This document shows, one piece after another, positions 52,840-62,255 of a stretch of DNA of 64,000 nucleotides. Source of the stretch: Thalassotalea loyana. GTDB taxonomy: Bacteria > Pseudomonadota > Gammaproteobacteria > Enterobacterales > Alteromonadaceae. How positions within the stretch are numbered: the first letter of the stretch is position 1; each line of letters starts with the position of its first letter. A program made the position numbers and the translations under genes. The notes under the pieces are model-generated. The model saw nothing but the letters and a program-made list of their open reading frames with translations, was not told the DNA's origin and did no database searches. Where the stretch lies: positions 1 to 64,000 of the forward strand of contig NZ_BSSV01000008.1 in assembly GCF_030161435.1 (NCBI RefSeq), given 5' to 3'.

Positions 52840-53388
52840 TTAATCGATATCGTTAAGTGGCCATGTGACAATATATTTTTCAAAGTCATCTAATGACACT
52901 TCATTATCTTTAACGACTTTACCGCGAACAGACATGCCCGCCGCGTGCATCTTGTTTTTTTTCCCACCATGGAGCAATGGATGCCAAGACGGCATTCCCC
53001 TGCCTTCTTTAATTCGTCGATAAGTACAACTTGGTGGCATGAAGAAAACATCATCAATGTTATCTTGCGTTAATCTAACGCAATCGGGAACCAATACCGT
53101 GCGTTTTTCATATTGCGTACATTGACATGTTTTGTCATTTAACAAATGGCACACAATAGAGCTATGAACCATCTGCTCATGCTCTTGGATATGATCTGTT
53201 GGCTTGAGCTCGTCTGCTTCGTCCACATCAGGATCATCAATAAACTTATGCAAACAGCATTTTGCACAACCATCACAAAGAGACTCCCACTCTTGACGAG
53301 TCATCTCTTCTAGTGATTTGGTTTCCCAAAATGGCGAAATTGCAGATACTTTCGCCTTTGGTTTTGCACGAGCTTTATTCTTTGCCAT
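52840..53388 (-). CDS. ycgN: YcgN-family cysteine-cluster protein
   Basis: This 182-residue member of the YcgN/YkgJ group has cysteines in CDGCAKCCLHKF (about residues 37-48), CHLL and CQCTQY (near 80-92), a lone Cys in PDCVRL (about 101) and CTYRRI (about 120). These are a conserved Cys cluster thought to bind metal or an Fe-S centre. A basic N-terminal tail (KNKARAKPKAK) may bind nucleic acid. The function of the family is not known. Its position next to ycgL, mltB-like and rnd genes on the minus strand is conserved in many gammaproteobacteria. Confidence 0.87.
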   Translation of the reverse strand: MAKNKARAKPKAKVSAISPFWETKSLEEMTRQEWESLCDGCAKCCLHKFIDDPDVDEADELKPTDHIQEHEQMVHSSIVCHLLNDKTCQCTQYEKRTVLVPDCVRLTQDNIDDVFFMPPSCTYRRIKEGRGMPSWHPLLHGGKKNKMHAAGMSVRGKVVKDNEVSLDDFEKYIVTWPLNDID

Positions 53389-53398
53389 CTACAACACT

Positions 53399-54439
53399 CT
53401 ATTTGATCGCAGGAAACTTGATGCGATCAGACAAGACACCGACAGAACTCACAAAATAGTATGAAAAGTTCCAGTGCATGAGTGATTTATAATTATCATA
53501 AGCTAAATAAACACGACCGTTTTCATCATCAGGAAATACCATCGCTGCTTTAATATCAACTTTCGGCAAATCACGCCCATCAGCACGACGAACACCTAAA
53601 GCTTGCCACTCCGCTAACGTTTTTGCGTGTGTATCCATAGCATTTAGCCAATTTTTACGACTGCCCGTGTTACGAGGAACCGCATGCGCAATGTCAAAGC
53701 CTTCAGGTAACTTAACTTGGCGTCCCCAGGTTAATTCTTTGTTCCAACCTTCTGTTTTTAAGTAGTTAGCCATTGAAGCAAAAACATCTGACTTATTGCC
53801 CCAAATATCCTTCTTCCCATCACCGTCACCGTCAACTGCGTACGCAAGGAATGACGTTGGCATGAATTGGTTTTGGCCCATTGCTCCGGCCCAAGACCCT
53901 TTCATGTTTTCAACCTTGATATGGCCTTCTTCTAGAATTTGCAATGCAGCAAACAATTGCTTTTTAAAGAAAGCTTCACGACGACCTTCATAAGCTAACG
54001 TCGACAAAGCAGAAATGACATTGTAGTTGCCCATGATACGGCCAAAGTTTGTTTCCAGTCCCCAAAGTGCGACGATGAAACGAGGTTGCACACCATATTC
54101 ATTACCAACTTTAGTCAGCAGTTCAAGGTTTTCTTTGTACAACTTTCGTGCGCGATTTACTTTCCATTCCGGTACGCGTTTTGGTAAGTAAGTATCGAGC
54201 GTTTCGACGGTTTCTGGTTGATTACGATCGGCTTTAACCGCACGTTTGTGAAAGGTAACGTTTGCAAAGCTATTATCAACGAATTGTTCACTATAACCTT
54301 TAGCCAATGCTTCTTGTTTAATTTGCTCTATGTACTGCTCAAATGTTGGCTTTTGTTCATTGGCAAACGTAGAAAAAGAAAAACTCAATCCGATTGCAGA
54401 AGCAGCAACGAATTTAACTAATGCATTCATTTTATTCAT
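53399..54439 (-). CDS. lytic murein transglycosylase B-like
   Basis: This 346-residue exported protein has a signal peptide (about residues 1-26). The MltB catalytic domain has [12 protein letters not shown] (about residues 128-139, with the catalytic Glu), the [29 protein letters not shown] segment (about 185-213, including a Ca-site-like DGDGDG), and [11 protein letters not shown]. It cleaves peptidoglycan with 1,6-anhydro product formation. No lipobox is present, so it is a soluble periplasmic MltB homologue. The ATG at 54439 overlaps the ycgL stop by a few bases, so the two are coupled. Confidence 0.9.
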   Translation of the reverse strand: MNKMNALVKFVAASAIGLSFSFSTFANEQKPTFEQYIEQIKQEALAKGYSEQFVDNSFANVTFHKRAVKADRNQPETVETLDTYLPKRVPEWKVNRARKLYKENLELLTKVGNEYGVQPRFIVALWGLETNFGRIMGNYNVISALSTLAYEGRREAFFKKQLFAALQILEEGHIKVENMKGSWAGAMGQNQFMPTSFLAYAVDGDGDGKKDIWGNKSDVFASMANYLKTEGWNKELTWGRQVKLPEGFDIAHAVPRNTGSRKNWLNAMDTHAKTLAEWQALGVRRADGRDLPKVDIKAAMVFPDDENGRVYLAYDNYKSLMHWNFSYYFVSSVGVLSDRIKFPAIK

Positions 54440-54716
54440 ATTCTGAACGACCCTGGGCTTTTAAATGCTCTTTTAATAGATCTTCTTGTGGTGGCGGCAA
54501 TTGTAAATAAAATCCATTGTCCACAAGCTCTGATTTCACTTTATCAATATCAGCAAAAGCTAATTTTTCTTTACTCGCTAAATTAACTAATGTGACTAAT
54601 TCTGGTTTACCGAAAGTATTAAGTAATGGATCAGGTACTCGAGAAAAATCATCTCTTTTTTCAACAAATAAATAAGTCTGCGCTTTTTTTGGGCTTTTAT
54701 AAACCGCACATAACAT
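54432..54716 (-). CDS. ycgL: YcgL-family small protein
   Basis: This 94-residue cytoplasmic protein begins [28 protein letters not shown], the diagnostic start of the YcgL family, with [14 protein letters not shown] (about residues 29-42) and an ending [19 protein letters not shown]. The frame runs to 54776, but ATG 54716 matches the family N terminus. Function is not known; the family is widespread next to rnd and minD loci. It lies between rnd and the transglycosylase gene in the same direction. Confidence 0.9.
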   Translation of the reverse strand: MLCAVYKSPKKAQTYLFVEKRDDFSRVPDPLLNTFGKPELVTLVNLASKEKLAFADIDKVKSELVDNGFYLQLPPPQEDLLKEHLKAQGRSEYE

Positions 54717-54756
54717 GGCTACAACCTTTCGCGTAAAATAGAAAATGTAATATAAA

Positions 54757-55902
54757 TTATTGGTAATTATTGGCAATAAATTTCGCTAATGACTCGCCTA
54801 TTAAACGATTGCGCCAACCTGATAATAGATCGACACGGTCGTTTGTTTGACGATAATCATTAAGATTAAATTGCCACTTAAGCAGTTGATTCATCTGCTT
54901 TTTAGATGCTAGAACAGCCATAGGTACATGATGAACTTCAGCTTGTTCAGATAAAAAGTTCTTCAATCGTTTAAATATCTGCTTATAACCGGCTGCAGTG
55001 TCTAAACGTTGAATCTTTTGGGGGTAATCATCGGCTGAAATGGCTTTCGCATTTTTCAGCACAGCCAACATTGCTTTGCCTTTATAGCGAACATCTTGCA
55101 TGTCACAACCTTCGAGGCTTAACATGGCAGAAACACTTTTAGGATCGTGCAGCGCTAGTGCATAAAGCGTTGGATCTTTAGCGACAAAACTAATCGGCAG
55201 ATCACGTTTTACGGCTTGTTCATACCGCCAAATAGCAAGATGTTTTAATCGATTTAACGCACTAGGTGCAAGTTTCCACGCTAATTTAACGTCTTGATAA
55301 AGCAATTCAGGTTGAACACCAGCTGCTTTCTTGTTGATCAGGTTTTGAGACTCTTCCTGCACGGCGACCCAGTACCCTTGTTGCTCAATTTCAGCCAGTA
55401 GTTTAGGAAATAAACGATAAAGGTGGTATACGTCTGCCGCTGCGTATTCGATTTGCTTATCGGTTAACGGACGCTTCGTCCAATCGGTGCGTGATTCAGT
55501 TTTATCCAGCTCAACGCCAGTAAAATGCTTAACCATCGCCGCATAACCAAGTGAAATTCCGTGCCCCAAAAATGCCATCATCACTTGAGTATCAATCATG
55601 TTCTTAATGACAATGTTGCCACTCGTAGAGAAAACCTCTAAATCTTCTGAACAAGCATGTAAAATCTTTAAGATATTTTCATTTGTCAGTAATTGCCAAA
55701 ACGGTGTCAAATCGTCTACTGAGATTGGATCAATGCATGCAGTTATCTCTGCATTACCCACTTGTAGCAAACCTAATTTGGGGAATAACGTTCTTGTTCT
55801 TACAAACTCAGTATCTACCGCAATTACCGCCGAGTGGCTTAGCTGTTCACACAGTTCAATAAGGTCAGCTTGGCTTTCTACCGTTAAAATTTGATGTTCC
55901 AT
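54757..55902 (-). CDS. rnd: ribonuclease D
   Basis: This 381-residue 3'-5' exoribonuclease has DEDD exonuclease motifs: [22 protein letters not shown] (about residues 26-47, D and E ligands), [10 protein letters not shown] (near 82-91) and [16 protein letters not shown] (near 151-166, D and Y). HRDC domains follow in the C-terminal half (about 205-285 and beyond). It trims tRNA precursors. The frame has a GTG at 55914 and ATG at 55902; neither has a clear ribosome site and I chose ATG. It sits in the conserved rnd-ycgL-mltB-ycgN run. Confidence 0.92.
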   Translation of the reverse strand: MEHQILTVESQADLIELCEQLSHSAVIAVDTEFVRTRTLFPKLGLLQVGNAEITACIDPISVDDLTPFWQLLTNENILKILHACSEDLEVFSTSGNIVIKNMIDTQVMMAFLGHGISLGYAAMVKHFTGVELDKTESRTDWTKRPLTDKQIEYAAADVYHLYRLFPKLLAEIEQQGYWVAVQEESQNLINKKAAGVQPELLYQDVKLAWKLAPSALNRLKHLAIWRYEQAVKRDLPISFVAKDPTLYALALHDPKSVSAMLSLEGCDMQDVRYKGKAMLAVLKNAKAISADDYPQKIQRLDTAAGYKQIFKRLKNFLSEQAEVHHVPMAVLASKKQMNQLLKWQFNLNDYRQTNDRVDLLSGWRNRLIGESLAKFIANNYQ

Positions 55903-55984
55903 CAAGTTACACACTTTTACGTTGGGCTTTAGGGAAAATGAGCACTACCAAGGTAATGCTCAACGACAGGAAAAAGACCCTTGC

Positions 55985-56848
55985 TTAATTTCTGCGTCTA
56001 CGATTTGATTGTTGTTGACGCATGTGATGTTTTTTAACCGAACGACGAATTCGACGGTTCTTCGCATTATCAATCGCTTTTTCATCCACTTTGACTTTTG
56101 ATTGCGTCTCCGGTGGCAACTGAACAAGCTTACGGTAATAGTTTACGTCCTTAAGACCGAGTTCAACCCACCCACCAAGTGGTAATTGGCGTTGTAAAGT
56201 AATATCACCGTAACGTACACGAATTAGACGGCTCACTTGCACATCTTGGCTTTCCCATAAACGACGAACTTCACGGTTTCGTCCTTCCGTTAGCACAACA
56301 TGGAACCAGTGGTTTCGGCCTTCACCACCACGATAAGTGATCTTATTGAATTTCGCGGGCCCATCTTCTAGCTTTACACCATTGCGTAAACGCTGAAGCA
56401 TAGCGTCGTCAACTTCACCAAAAACACGCACTGCATATTCACGCTCTACTTTGCGAGATGGGTGCATGAGTCGATTGGCGAGCTCACCATCCGTTGTGAA
56501 AAGTAGCATTCCTTGCGTGTTTATATCTAAACGACCAACAGCAACCCAACGACCATTTTCTAATTTTGGTAAACGATCGAAAACAGTTGGACGACCTTCA
56601 GGATCTTTACGTGTACACATTTCGCCTTCTGGCTTGTTATACATCAAGATTCGGCAAATTTCTTGGTCTTTAGATTGAAGATTTACAACATGACCGTCAA
56701 CACGAATTTGCTCCGTGCCTTCCACTCGGTCACCTAAAAATGCAGTTTTACCATCAACGCTTACACGGCCTTGACTGATAACCGATTCCATCTCACGACG
56801 TGAACCTTTACCTGCTCTAGCGAGTACTTTTTGCAACTTTTCAGACAT
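55985..56848 (-). CDS. rluB: 23S rRNA pseudouridine(2605) synthase
   Basis: This 287-residue RsuA/RluB-type pseudouridine synthase has an N-terminal S4 RNA-binding domain ([30 protein letters not shown], about residues 4-33). The catalytic motif [14 protein letters not shown] (Asp near residue 103) follows, with the conserved VREYAVRV and [12 protein letters not shown] segments. A basic C-terminal tail (about 255-287, rich in Arg and Lys) is typical of RluB. It modifies U2605 of 23S rRNA. It is transcribed with scpB and scpA in a common gammaproteobacterial order. Confidence 0.93.
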   Translation of the reverse strand: MSEKLQKVLARAGKGSRREMESVISQGRVSVDGKTAFLGDRVEGTEQIRVDGHVVNLQSKDQEICRILMYNKPEGEMCTRKDPEGRPTVFDRLPKLENGRWVAVGRLDINTQGMLLFTTDGELANRLMHPSRKVEREYAVRVFGEVDDAMLQRLRNGVKLEDGPAKFNKITYRGGEGRNHWFHVVLTEGRNREVRRLWESQDVQVSRLIRVRYGDITLQRQLPLGGWVELGLKDVNYYRKLVQLPPETQSKVKVDEKAIDNAKNRRIRRSVKKHHMRQQQSNRRRRN

Positions 56849-56880
56849 AGTCTTAATCTCTTACGTCAGTAGTGTTTACC

Positions 56881-57465
56881 TTAGGCACTGTCTGCTGACT
56901 CTTTAATGGGAGTTAGGTCATCTGCCAAGTTCATTGTAGGAACTGGCATTAGCTCCGGTAATTGAGCTAACGACGTTAACGAAAAATAATCGAGAAATGC
57001 TTTCGTTGTCGCGTATAACGCAGGTCTACCTGGCACTTCTTTATTGCCAACAACTTTGATCCACTCTCGATCTTGCAGTGTTTTCATAATGTGACTACTC
57101 ACAGCAACACCGCGTACTTCTTCAATCTCACCACGCGTTATAGGCTGTTTATAGGCAATTAACGCTAATGTCTCAAGTAATGCTCGAGAATATTTCGGTG
57201 CTTTTTCTTGAAAAAGTAATGATAATTCCTCAGCAACTTCATCAATTGCTTGAAATCTATAACCAGAAGCAACTTCTAAAAATACAATGCCTCGGTCTTG
57301 GTAATCAGCAATTAATTGTTTAATTGCCCGGTTAAACTGTTGAGCACTTACCTGATAAGGGCTCAAAACCGTTGATTTAATTTGATTTTTAGACAAGGGT
57401 TTATCAGCGACAAAAACTGCAGCCTCAATTAATTTAACCACTTGCTTATCATCAATTTTTTTCAT
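56881..57465 (-). CDS. scpB: segregation and condensation protein B
   Basis: This 194-residue protein has two winged-helix domains. [25 protein letters not shown]-type sequence starts at residue 9. The second wing region is [52 protein letters not shown] (about 112-165), which is strongly diagnostic for ScpB. It works with ScpA and an SMC or MksB protein in chromosome condensation. Its start overlaps the scpA stop by 4 nt (57462-57465), so the pair is translationally coupled. Confidence 0.95.
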   Translation of the reverse strand: MKKIDDKQVVKLIEAAVFVADKPLSKNQIKSTVLSPYQVSAQQFNRAIKQLIADYQDRGIVFLEVASGYRFQAIDEVAEELSLLFQEKAPKYSRALLETLALIAYKQPITRGEIEEVRGVAVSSHIMKTLQDREWIKVVGNKEVPGRPALYATTKAFLDYFSLTSLAQLPELMPVPTMNLADDLTPIKESADSA

Positions 57466-58289
57466 CGTACTAGTTTAACCGAAATTGTACCAAAAGCGGT
57501 AGTTTGAATGCACTTTATTAATGATTCTTTTAAAAGCTCCAAAATAGCAAGGAAACTAACTACAACCCCTGCTTTACCTTCATTAACATCAAACAAATCT
57601 ACAAAATTCACGCTTTCGTCGCCAGATTCTTGCAGCTGGGCCAGAATCAAGCTCATTCTTTCACGTGTTGATAATGCTTCTCTTTGAATATGGTGATGCT
57701 CGAACGCTTCACTACGTTTTAATACATTTTGCATCGCAAAAATAAGTTCTTGTAAATCAACATCAGGCATTTGAACTTGCAGTGCGTATGCTTCTGGCAT
57801 CATTGCTTGGCCAGTAAAGTTATCGCGCTCTAGGCGAGGTAATTCATCGATATGTTCTGCGGCATTTTTATAGACTTCGTACTCTTGCAGGCGTCTAACA
57901 AGCTCTGCCCTTGGATCCACTTCGTCTTCTTCAATTGCTTGTTTAGGTAACAAAAGCCTTGATTTAATTTCGGCCAAAATAGCGGCCATCACGAGATATT
58001 CCGCCGCAAGCTCCATATTGAAGTCTTTCATCACTTCAACATACTGCATATATTGCTCCGATATCGGCGCAATAGGTAAATCTAGAATATCGAATTTTTG
58101 TTTACGAATTAGGTATAGCAGTAAATCAAGTGGCCCCTCGAAGCTCTCTAAAATAACTTCCAATGCATCGGGGGGAATAAATAGGTCTTGCGGTTTTTCA
58201 ATCACCGCTTCACCTTTTACGAACGCTAATGGCAGTTCCTGTTGGATCATATCGCCCGTTGGCGAATTGTTGCTATCACCCGTTTGCAT
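57462..58289 (-). CDS. scpA: segregation and condensation protein A
   Basis: This protein of about 275 residues is the ScpA kleisin: [31 protein letters not shown] (about residues 48-78) and [15 protein letters not shown] (about 100-114) are signature segments. The C-terminal helical part ends with the winged helix for SMC binding. The frame extends to 58397, but ATG 58289 gives a normal N terminus and lies just after the YciO stop. It bridges SMC and ScpB in chromosome organisation. Confidence 0.93.
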   Translation of the reverse strand: MQTGDSNNSPTGDMIQQELPLAFVKGEAVIEKPQDLFIPPDALEVILESFEGPLDLLLYLIRKQKFDILDLPIAPISEQYMQYVEVMKDFNMELAAEYLVMAAILAEIKSRLLLPKQAIEEDEVDPRAELVRRLQEYEVYKNAAEHIDELPRLERDNFTGQAMMPEAYALQVQMPDVDLQELIFAMQNVLKRSEAFEHHHIQREALSTRERMSLILAQLQESGDESVNFVDLFDVNEGKAGVVVSFLAILELLKESLIKCIQTTAFGTISVKLVR

Positions 58290-58293
58290 CAAC

Positions 58294-58914
58294 TTACCTG
58301 AATGGCTCAGGATCTCCCTCACCTTCACGTATGATATCAACCTCACCTTCACTAAAGTCGACAATCGTCGTTGGGTGTTCTCCCAAATAACCACCATTTA
58401 AAATTAAGTCGACACGCTTTTCTAAAATATCGCGGATATGCTCAGGATCATATTCAGCCGTTGCTTCACCGGGCATGATTAACGTAGTCGAGAGTAATGG
58501 TTCGTTAAGCTCTTCTAATAATGCTTGCGCAATATTGTTTTCTGGAATTCGAATACCAATGGTTTTCTTTTTAGGGTTCATCAAGCGCTTTGGTACTTCT
58601 TTCGTTGCTTTAAAAATGAAGGTATAGGCACCTGGTGTATTATTTTTCATTAGTCGAAAGGCAGTATTATCAACCTTCGCATAGTCTGACAATTCCGATA
58701 AATCACGGCAAACCAAAGCAAAATCATGGTCCATATCGATATTGCGAATCTGACAAATTCGCTCTAATGCCTTTTTATCTCCTAGATGACAACCCAGTGC
58801 ATAACCTGAATCTGTCGGGTAAACAATAACCGCACCATCTTGAATCATAGCAACCGCTTGTTTCATTAGTCGCTGTTGCGGGTTGTCAGGGTGAACATAG
58901 AAAAACTGACTCAT
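58294..58914 (-). CDS. yciO: L-threonylcarbamoyladenylate synthase-type protein (YciO/Sua5)
   Basis: This 206-residue YrdC-fold protein has the nucleotide-binding segment VIVYPTDSGYALGCHLGDKKA (about residues 29-49) and the central PGAYTFIFKATKEVPKRLMNPKKKTIGIRIPE motif (about 93-124). Length and the scpA-adjacent position fit YciO rather than the essential TsaC, which is usually elsewhere. Such proteins make threonylcarbamoyl-AMP, though whether YciO supports t6A modification is unsettled. It is the first gene of the scp run. Confidence 0.85.
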   Translation of the reverse strand: MSQFFYVHPDNPQQRLMKQAVAMIQDGAVIVYPTDSGYALGCHLGDKKALERICQIRNIDMDHDFALVCRDLSELSDYAKVDNTAFRLMKNNTPGAYTFIFKATKEVPKRLMNPKKKTIGIRIPENNIAQALLEELNEPLLSTTLIMPGEATAEYDPEHIRDILEKRVDLILNGGYLGEHPTTIVDFSEGEVDIIREGEGDPEPFR

Positions 58915-59162
58915 GATAAATCCTTAACAATTGGGACGGTAAAAAGAAATGAAAACCGCCTTTGGTATAACTTCATTGTAAGTAATAATCTTCAAATAAA
59001 ACAGTAAATAACCGATTATCTCGGCAATAATTTGTTGGTAATACCCAAATTTATTATTGATGGAAAATATTCGACCGATTTATCAACATCAGCACAAACC
59101 ACTTCACCTCGTAAAAAAAATCCATTAACCTACTGGTACGACCAATTAGAATTACAATAATT

Positions 59163-59981
59163 ATGACAGCAACGAATCGAGTGACCGTAAGCCTTGATGA
59201 CAAAGGCATAGCAACAGTTTCCCTTAACCGTCCAGATAAAGGCAACGCATTAGATATGGCAATGTTTGATGCGATTTGCGCGACCATTAAATCGCTGAAA
59301 AAAGACAAACGTGTCCGCGTCGTTATTTTGCAAGGTAATGGCGATAACTTTTGCACAGGACTCGATGTTAAGTCAGTGTTAAATAGTTCAACAAATGGAA
59401 TCAAATTACTTGCTAAATGGTCACCATTCGTTGCCAACAAAGCACAGTATGTTTGCACAGGTTGGCGAGATGTCCCTGTCCCTGTGATTTGTACGCTTCA
59501 TGGAATCTGTTGGGGTGGTGGTCTGCAAATCGCCTTAGGTGCAGACTTTAGAGTTGCCAAACCCGATACCAACTTATCAATTATGGAAGCAAAGTGGGGC
59601 TTAATCCCAGACATGGGCGGCTCACTTCCCTTAAGAGAGCTTGTCGGGAAAGATGTTGCACTCGAACTTGCCATGACCGCTAGACAGATTGACGGTAACA
59701 AAGCAAAAGAGCTCGGTTTAGTTACGCATTTAAGTAATGATCCATTAGCACACGCTCACGAACTAGCAGAAGAGCTTTTGACTCGCTCGCCAGACGCGCT
59801 TGCCGCTGTTAAAAAGCTCTACCGAAAATCTTGGTGGTCGGGTCCTGGTTTTGCGCTGTTTAGAGAGTCTTGGTACCAAATCAAAGTGCTCATGGGCAAG
59901 AATCAGCGAATTGCTGTAAAAAGAGAAATGAATAACGAAAAAGGCGAGAAGAAAGCCTATAAAACTCGTAAATTCAGCTAA
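59163..59981 (+). CDS. crotonase/enoyl-CoA hydratase family protein, free-standing
   Basis: This 272-residue crotonase-superfamily protein has oxyanion segments in NFCTGLDVKSVL (about residues 61-72) and GICWGGGLQIALGADFRV (near 115-132). The active-site loop is IMEAKWGLIPDMGGSLPLRELVG (near 139-161). The Asp in PDMGG takes the place of the second catalytic Glu of hydratases, so it may be an isomerase or a different crotonase. A basic C-terminal tail (KKAYKTRKFS) is unusual. It stands alone, away from the catabolic operons, and converges with the PHP phosphatase gene. Confidence 0.83.
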   Translation: MTATNRVTVSLDDKGIATVSLNRPDKGNALDMAMFDAICATIKSLKKDKRVRVVILQGNGDNFCTGLDVKSVLNSSTNGIKLLAKWSPFVANKAQYVCTGWRDVPVPVICTLHGICWGGGLQIALGADFRVAKPDTNLSIMEAKWGLIPDMGGSLPLRELVGKDVALELAMTARQIDGNKAKELGLVTHLSNDPLAHAHELAEELLTRSPDALAAVKKLYRKSWWSGPGFALFRESWYQIKVLMGKNQRIAVKREMNNEKGEKKAYKTRKFS

Positions 59982-60020
59982 CAGCGAACAAGCTCGCTAC
60001 CTTAGTTTTCTAGGTAGCGA

Positions 60021-60896
60021 CTAACTTCTTACTGGGCCCCAGTTATCCCAAACTTCGATACAATCTTCAGGTAACCGCAAATTTTTACCCAAATCACTCC
60101 ATGGTGTTGGGAAATGAAAATCAGAACCTAATGAGGCTTTCAAGTCATATTCTTGGCAATAAGACAGCATAAGTTTTCGTTGATCTGGGTTCATCTGTGG
60201 TAATACAATTTCCAACGCGTCCCCGCCCAAAGACTTAAATTCAACAATTAATTTACGTCGCCATTTTCCTGACATGTCATATCGGATTGGGTGCGCCATC
60301 ACGGCACTTCCACCGGCTTGATGAATAGCATCAATCGCTGTCGCCATATCGCACCAGTTAGACTTAACAAATGCTCGTTTATTCTTGCCTATGTATTTGT
60401 CGAATGCAGATTGTAGCTTGGTAATTTCACCTCGATTATAAAGTGCTTGCGCAAAATGAGAACGCGTTATGGTCCCGTCCTTTGCTAATAGCTTTGCTTC
60501 ATCGTAAATACCCTCAAAGCCACACTTTTCAAGTTTACTTGCCATATTTATTGCGCGCTCTTCACGAGCACTGGCTTGTTCCGCAAGTAATGCTTGTAAC
60601 GGTTGATTCGTTGGGTCGAAATTCAAGCCAACAATGTGAATTTCAAAACCATGCCAACGAGTTGATATTTCAACACCATTGATGATCTGCAAGGGTAAGT
60701 TGTTCGTCTTGATATAATCTTTTGCACTAGCTAATGCATCGATTGAATCATGATCAGTAATCGCTAAAGCGTCGAGTTGGAAGTTAACTGCCCTATCGAT
60801 AAGCTCTTGCGCGGTAAATTTTCCGTCAGAACACGTTGTATGACTATGCAGATCAATACGAAGTTGACGATTTAATTGATTTGAAGCTGTTGACAT
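60021..60896 (-). CDS. rnm: PHP-domain 3',5'-nucleotide bisphosphatase / RNA 5' maturation enzyme
   Basis: This 291-residue PHP-superfamily enzyme has metal ligands in DLHSHTTCSDG (residues 15-25, HxH), ITDHDSID (about 46-53), GVEIST (near 69-74), and GSDFHFP (about 256-262, with DxH). It matches YciV (RnaAM/Rnm), which removes 5'-phosphates from small nucleotides and trims 5S rRNA. It is divergent from the trp operon, as in E. coli where yciV lies next to trpL. Its ATG (60896) lies 81 nt from the trp leader ORF start, so the two share a short control region. Confidence 0.9.
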   Translation of the reverse strand: MSTASNQLNRQLRIDLHSHTTCSDGKFTAQELIDRAVNFQLDALAITDHDSIDALASAKDYIKTNNLPLQIINGVEISTRWHGFEIHIVGLNFDPTNQPLQALLAEQASAREERAINMASKLEKCGFEGIYDEAKLLAKDGTITRSHFAQALYNRGEITKLQSAFDKYIGKNKRAFVKSNWCDMATAIDAIHQAGGSAVMAHPIRYDMSGKWRRKLIVEFKSLGGDALEIVLPQMNPDQRKLMLSYCQEYDLKASLGSDFHFPTPWSDLGKNLRLPEDCIEVWDNWGPVRS

Positions 60897-60937
60897 CAGA
60901 ATAAAAATAGCTTTTCATATAACCACTAACGCAATTC

Positions 60938-60954
60938 TACGTTGAAACAACGTA
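60938..60954. promoter_or_regulatory. inverted repeat in the yciV/trp control region
   Basis: TACGTTG-AAA-CAACGTA is a perfect inverted repeat with 7-bp arms, 24-40 nt before the trp leader ATG. It does not resemble the TrpR consensus (GTACTAGTTAACTAGTAC). It may be an operator for another regulator or part of the promoter region; TTGAAA within it could be a -35. Confidence 0.45.
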
Positions 60955-60977
60955 CTTGGAAACGAAAAATACAAGCA

Positions 60978-61037
60978 ATGACAATTTCAAACTCATTATC
61001 ATTAACAAACATTTGGTGGTGGCACAACAACACGTAG
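60978..61037 (+). CDS. trpL: trp operon leader peptide
   Basis: This mini-ORF encodes 19 residues, MTISNSLSLTNIWWWHNNT, with three consecutive TGG codons at 61014-61022. The WWWHN context resembles Vibrio-type trp leaders. The Trp codons sit just before the first arm of an attenuator, so ribosome stalling here when Trp-tRNA is scarce would favour the antiterminator. The ORF is divergent from yciV and 204 nt upstream of the DAHP synthase start. Confidence 0.93.
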   Translation: MTISNSLSLTNIWWWHNNT

Positions 61038-61104
61038 GTGGGTTGTGAGAGTTGCTTGTACGCAAAATTTTTCAAAAAAGCCCACTTTAGAAGTGGGCTT
61101 TTTT
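61023..61104 (+). promoter_or_regulatory. tryptophan transcription attenuator
   Basis: Region 1 CACAAC (61023-61028, right after the Trp codons) can pair with GTTGTG (61042-61047). Region 2 GTGGG (61038-61042) can pair with region 3 CCCAC (61081-61085) as antiterminator. Region 3 GCCCACTT (61080-61087) and region 4 AAGTGGGC (61091-61098), flanked by A6 and T6, form the terminator. This is the classical four-segment attenuator. Confidence 0.92.
61074..61104 (+). terminator. attenuator terminator of the trp operon
   Basis: The perfect stem GCCCACTT/AAGTGGGC with loop TAG is flanked by A6 and T6 runs. It is the 3:4 hairpin of the attenuator. Confidence 0.95.
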
Positions 61105-61147
61105 GTTTTTACCCTTTGATTTTTTTGAAGAAAACTAGGAATTAAAA

Positions 61148-61210
61148 ATGTTAACAACGAAAGTTAAAAGCTGGTTTATTTGGTGGCTTCAGCCAATCTA
61201 CGCAGGCTGA
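61148..61210 (+). CDS. second Trp-rich mini-ORF after the attenuator terminator
   Basis: A 20-codon ORF begins ATGTTAACAACG after a good AGGA (61137-61140, 7 nt spacing). Its product reads MLTTKVKSW then FIWWL then QPIYAG: Trp9, Phe10, Trp12 and Trp13. It lies past the terminator and 31 nt before the DAHP synthase ATG, with no second terminator between. The ribosome site and the Trp codons argue that it is translated and sensed. I recognise no described family with certainty. It could tune translation of the DAHP synthase, or be a relict leader. Confidence 0.65.
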   Translation: MLTTKVKSWFIWWLQPIYAG

Positions 61211-61241
61211 CAAACGTATTTAAGTTTATTAAGGATTACTC

Positions 61242-62255
61242 ATGATTATAGTATTAAAACCACAAGCTACTGAAAAAGACGCTAACGAAATTTTAGATAA
61301 AATCTCAAGTTTGGGATTAAAACCGCTTTACATGCCAGGTGTTGAACGCACCGTACTCGGCGCACTTGGCGACGAACGCATCCTTCGCCAACTTCATTTA
61401 GACAGCTACCCTATGGTAGATGAAATCAAACCTGTTCTAAGTCCATACAAACTCGTTTCTCGTGAACTACAAGCCCACGACAGCATTATCTCAATTGGTG
61501 GGGTAAAAGTTGGCGGCGGAAACTTTACGGTCATCGCTGGCCCATGCTCTGTAGAAAGTCAAGACCAACTATTTGGTATCAGTGAAATGATTAAAGAGCA
61601 GCAAATTCCCCTACTACGTGGTGGCGCTTTCAAACCGCGCACTAGCCCATATAGTTTCCAAGGTTTAGGTGAAGAAGGTTTAAAATTATTAAAGTCAGCA
61701 AAAGATATTTACGGCTTACCGGTTGTCTCTGAGATTATTGACCCAAGTGATGCTGACTTGATGGCTGAATATATTGACTGTTATCAAATCGGCGCGCGAA
61801 ACATGCAAAACTTCCGTTTATTGGAAGCGGTCGGTAAACAGCAAAAACCAGTGCTTTTAAAGCGTGGTATGAGCGCAACAATCGAAGAGCTATTGTTGGC
61901 TGCAGAATACATAATCAATGCCGGTAACCCTAATGTGATCCTTTGTGAGCGTGGTATTCGCACCTTTGAAACAGCAACACGCAATACCTTAGACCTTAAC
62001 GCTGTTGCATTACTAAAAGAAAAAACTCACTTACCTGTGTTCGTTGACCCGTCGCATGGCACAGGCGTAAAGTCACTCATTAATCCATTATCTCGAGCGG
62101 CAGCAGCTGTAGGTGCTGATGGGATCATTGTTGAGACACATCTAAACCCTAAAGAAGCATTATCTGATGGTCATCAAGCACTAACAGCAGATGACTTTGC
62201 CCAGTTAATGGCGGATATAAAACCCTTTATCAGCGCTGCAGGAAAACAACTATGA
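61242..62255 (+). CDS. aroF: 3-deoxy-7-phosphoheptulonate synthase (DAHP synthase, class I-beta)
   Basis: This 337-residue enzyme joins PEP and erythrose 4-phosphate at the entry of the shikimate pathway. An N-terminal ferredoxin-like domain (MIIVLKPQATEKDANEIL, residues 1 to about 70) precedes the KDSA/DAHPS barrel. Barrel landmarks are VIAGPCSVES (about residues 97-106), RGGAFKPRTSPYSFQGLG, GARNMQNF, LLKRGM, LCERGIRTFE, FVDPSHGTG and VETHLNP. The layout matches the Thermotoga/Bacillus-type I-beta enzymes rather than E. coli AroF/G/H. It is the first structural gene of this trp operon, behind a Trp attenuator, and overlaps trpE by ATGA. Confidence 0.92.
   Translation: MIIVLKPQATEKDANEILDKISSLGLKPLYMPGVERTVLGALGDERILRQLHLDSYPMVDEIKPVLSPYKLVSRELQAHDSIISIGGVKVGGGNFTVIAGPCSVESQDQLFGISEMIKEQQIPLLRGGAFKPRTSPYSFQGLGEEGLKLLKSAKDIYGLPVVSEIIDPSDADLMAEYIDCYQIGARNMQNFRLLEAVGKQQKPVLLKRGMSATIEELLLAAEYIINAGNPNVILCERGIRTFETATRNTLDLNAVALLKEKTHLPVFVDPSHGTGVKSLINPLSRAAAAVGADGIIVETHLNPKEALSDGHQALTADDFAQLMADIKPFISAAGKQL

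Noticed and set aside
52548-52840. A small gene between ycgN and the TonB receptor
   Set aside because: The gap has the Fur box and the ycgN terminator; the only open frames are short and without ribosome sites.
60890-60923. TTGACA at the yciV start with TATAAC as trp promoter
   Set aside because: The spacer would be 22 nt, too long for a sigma-70 promoter.
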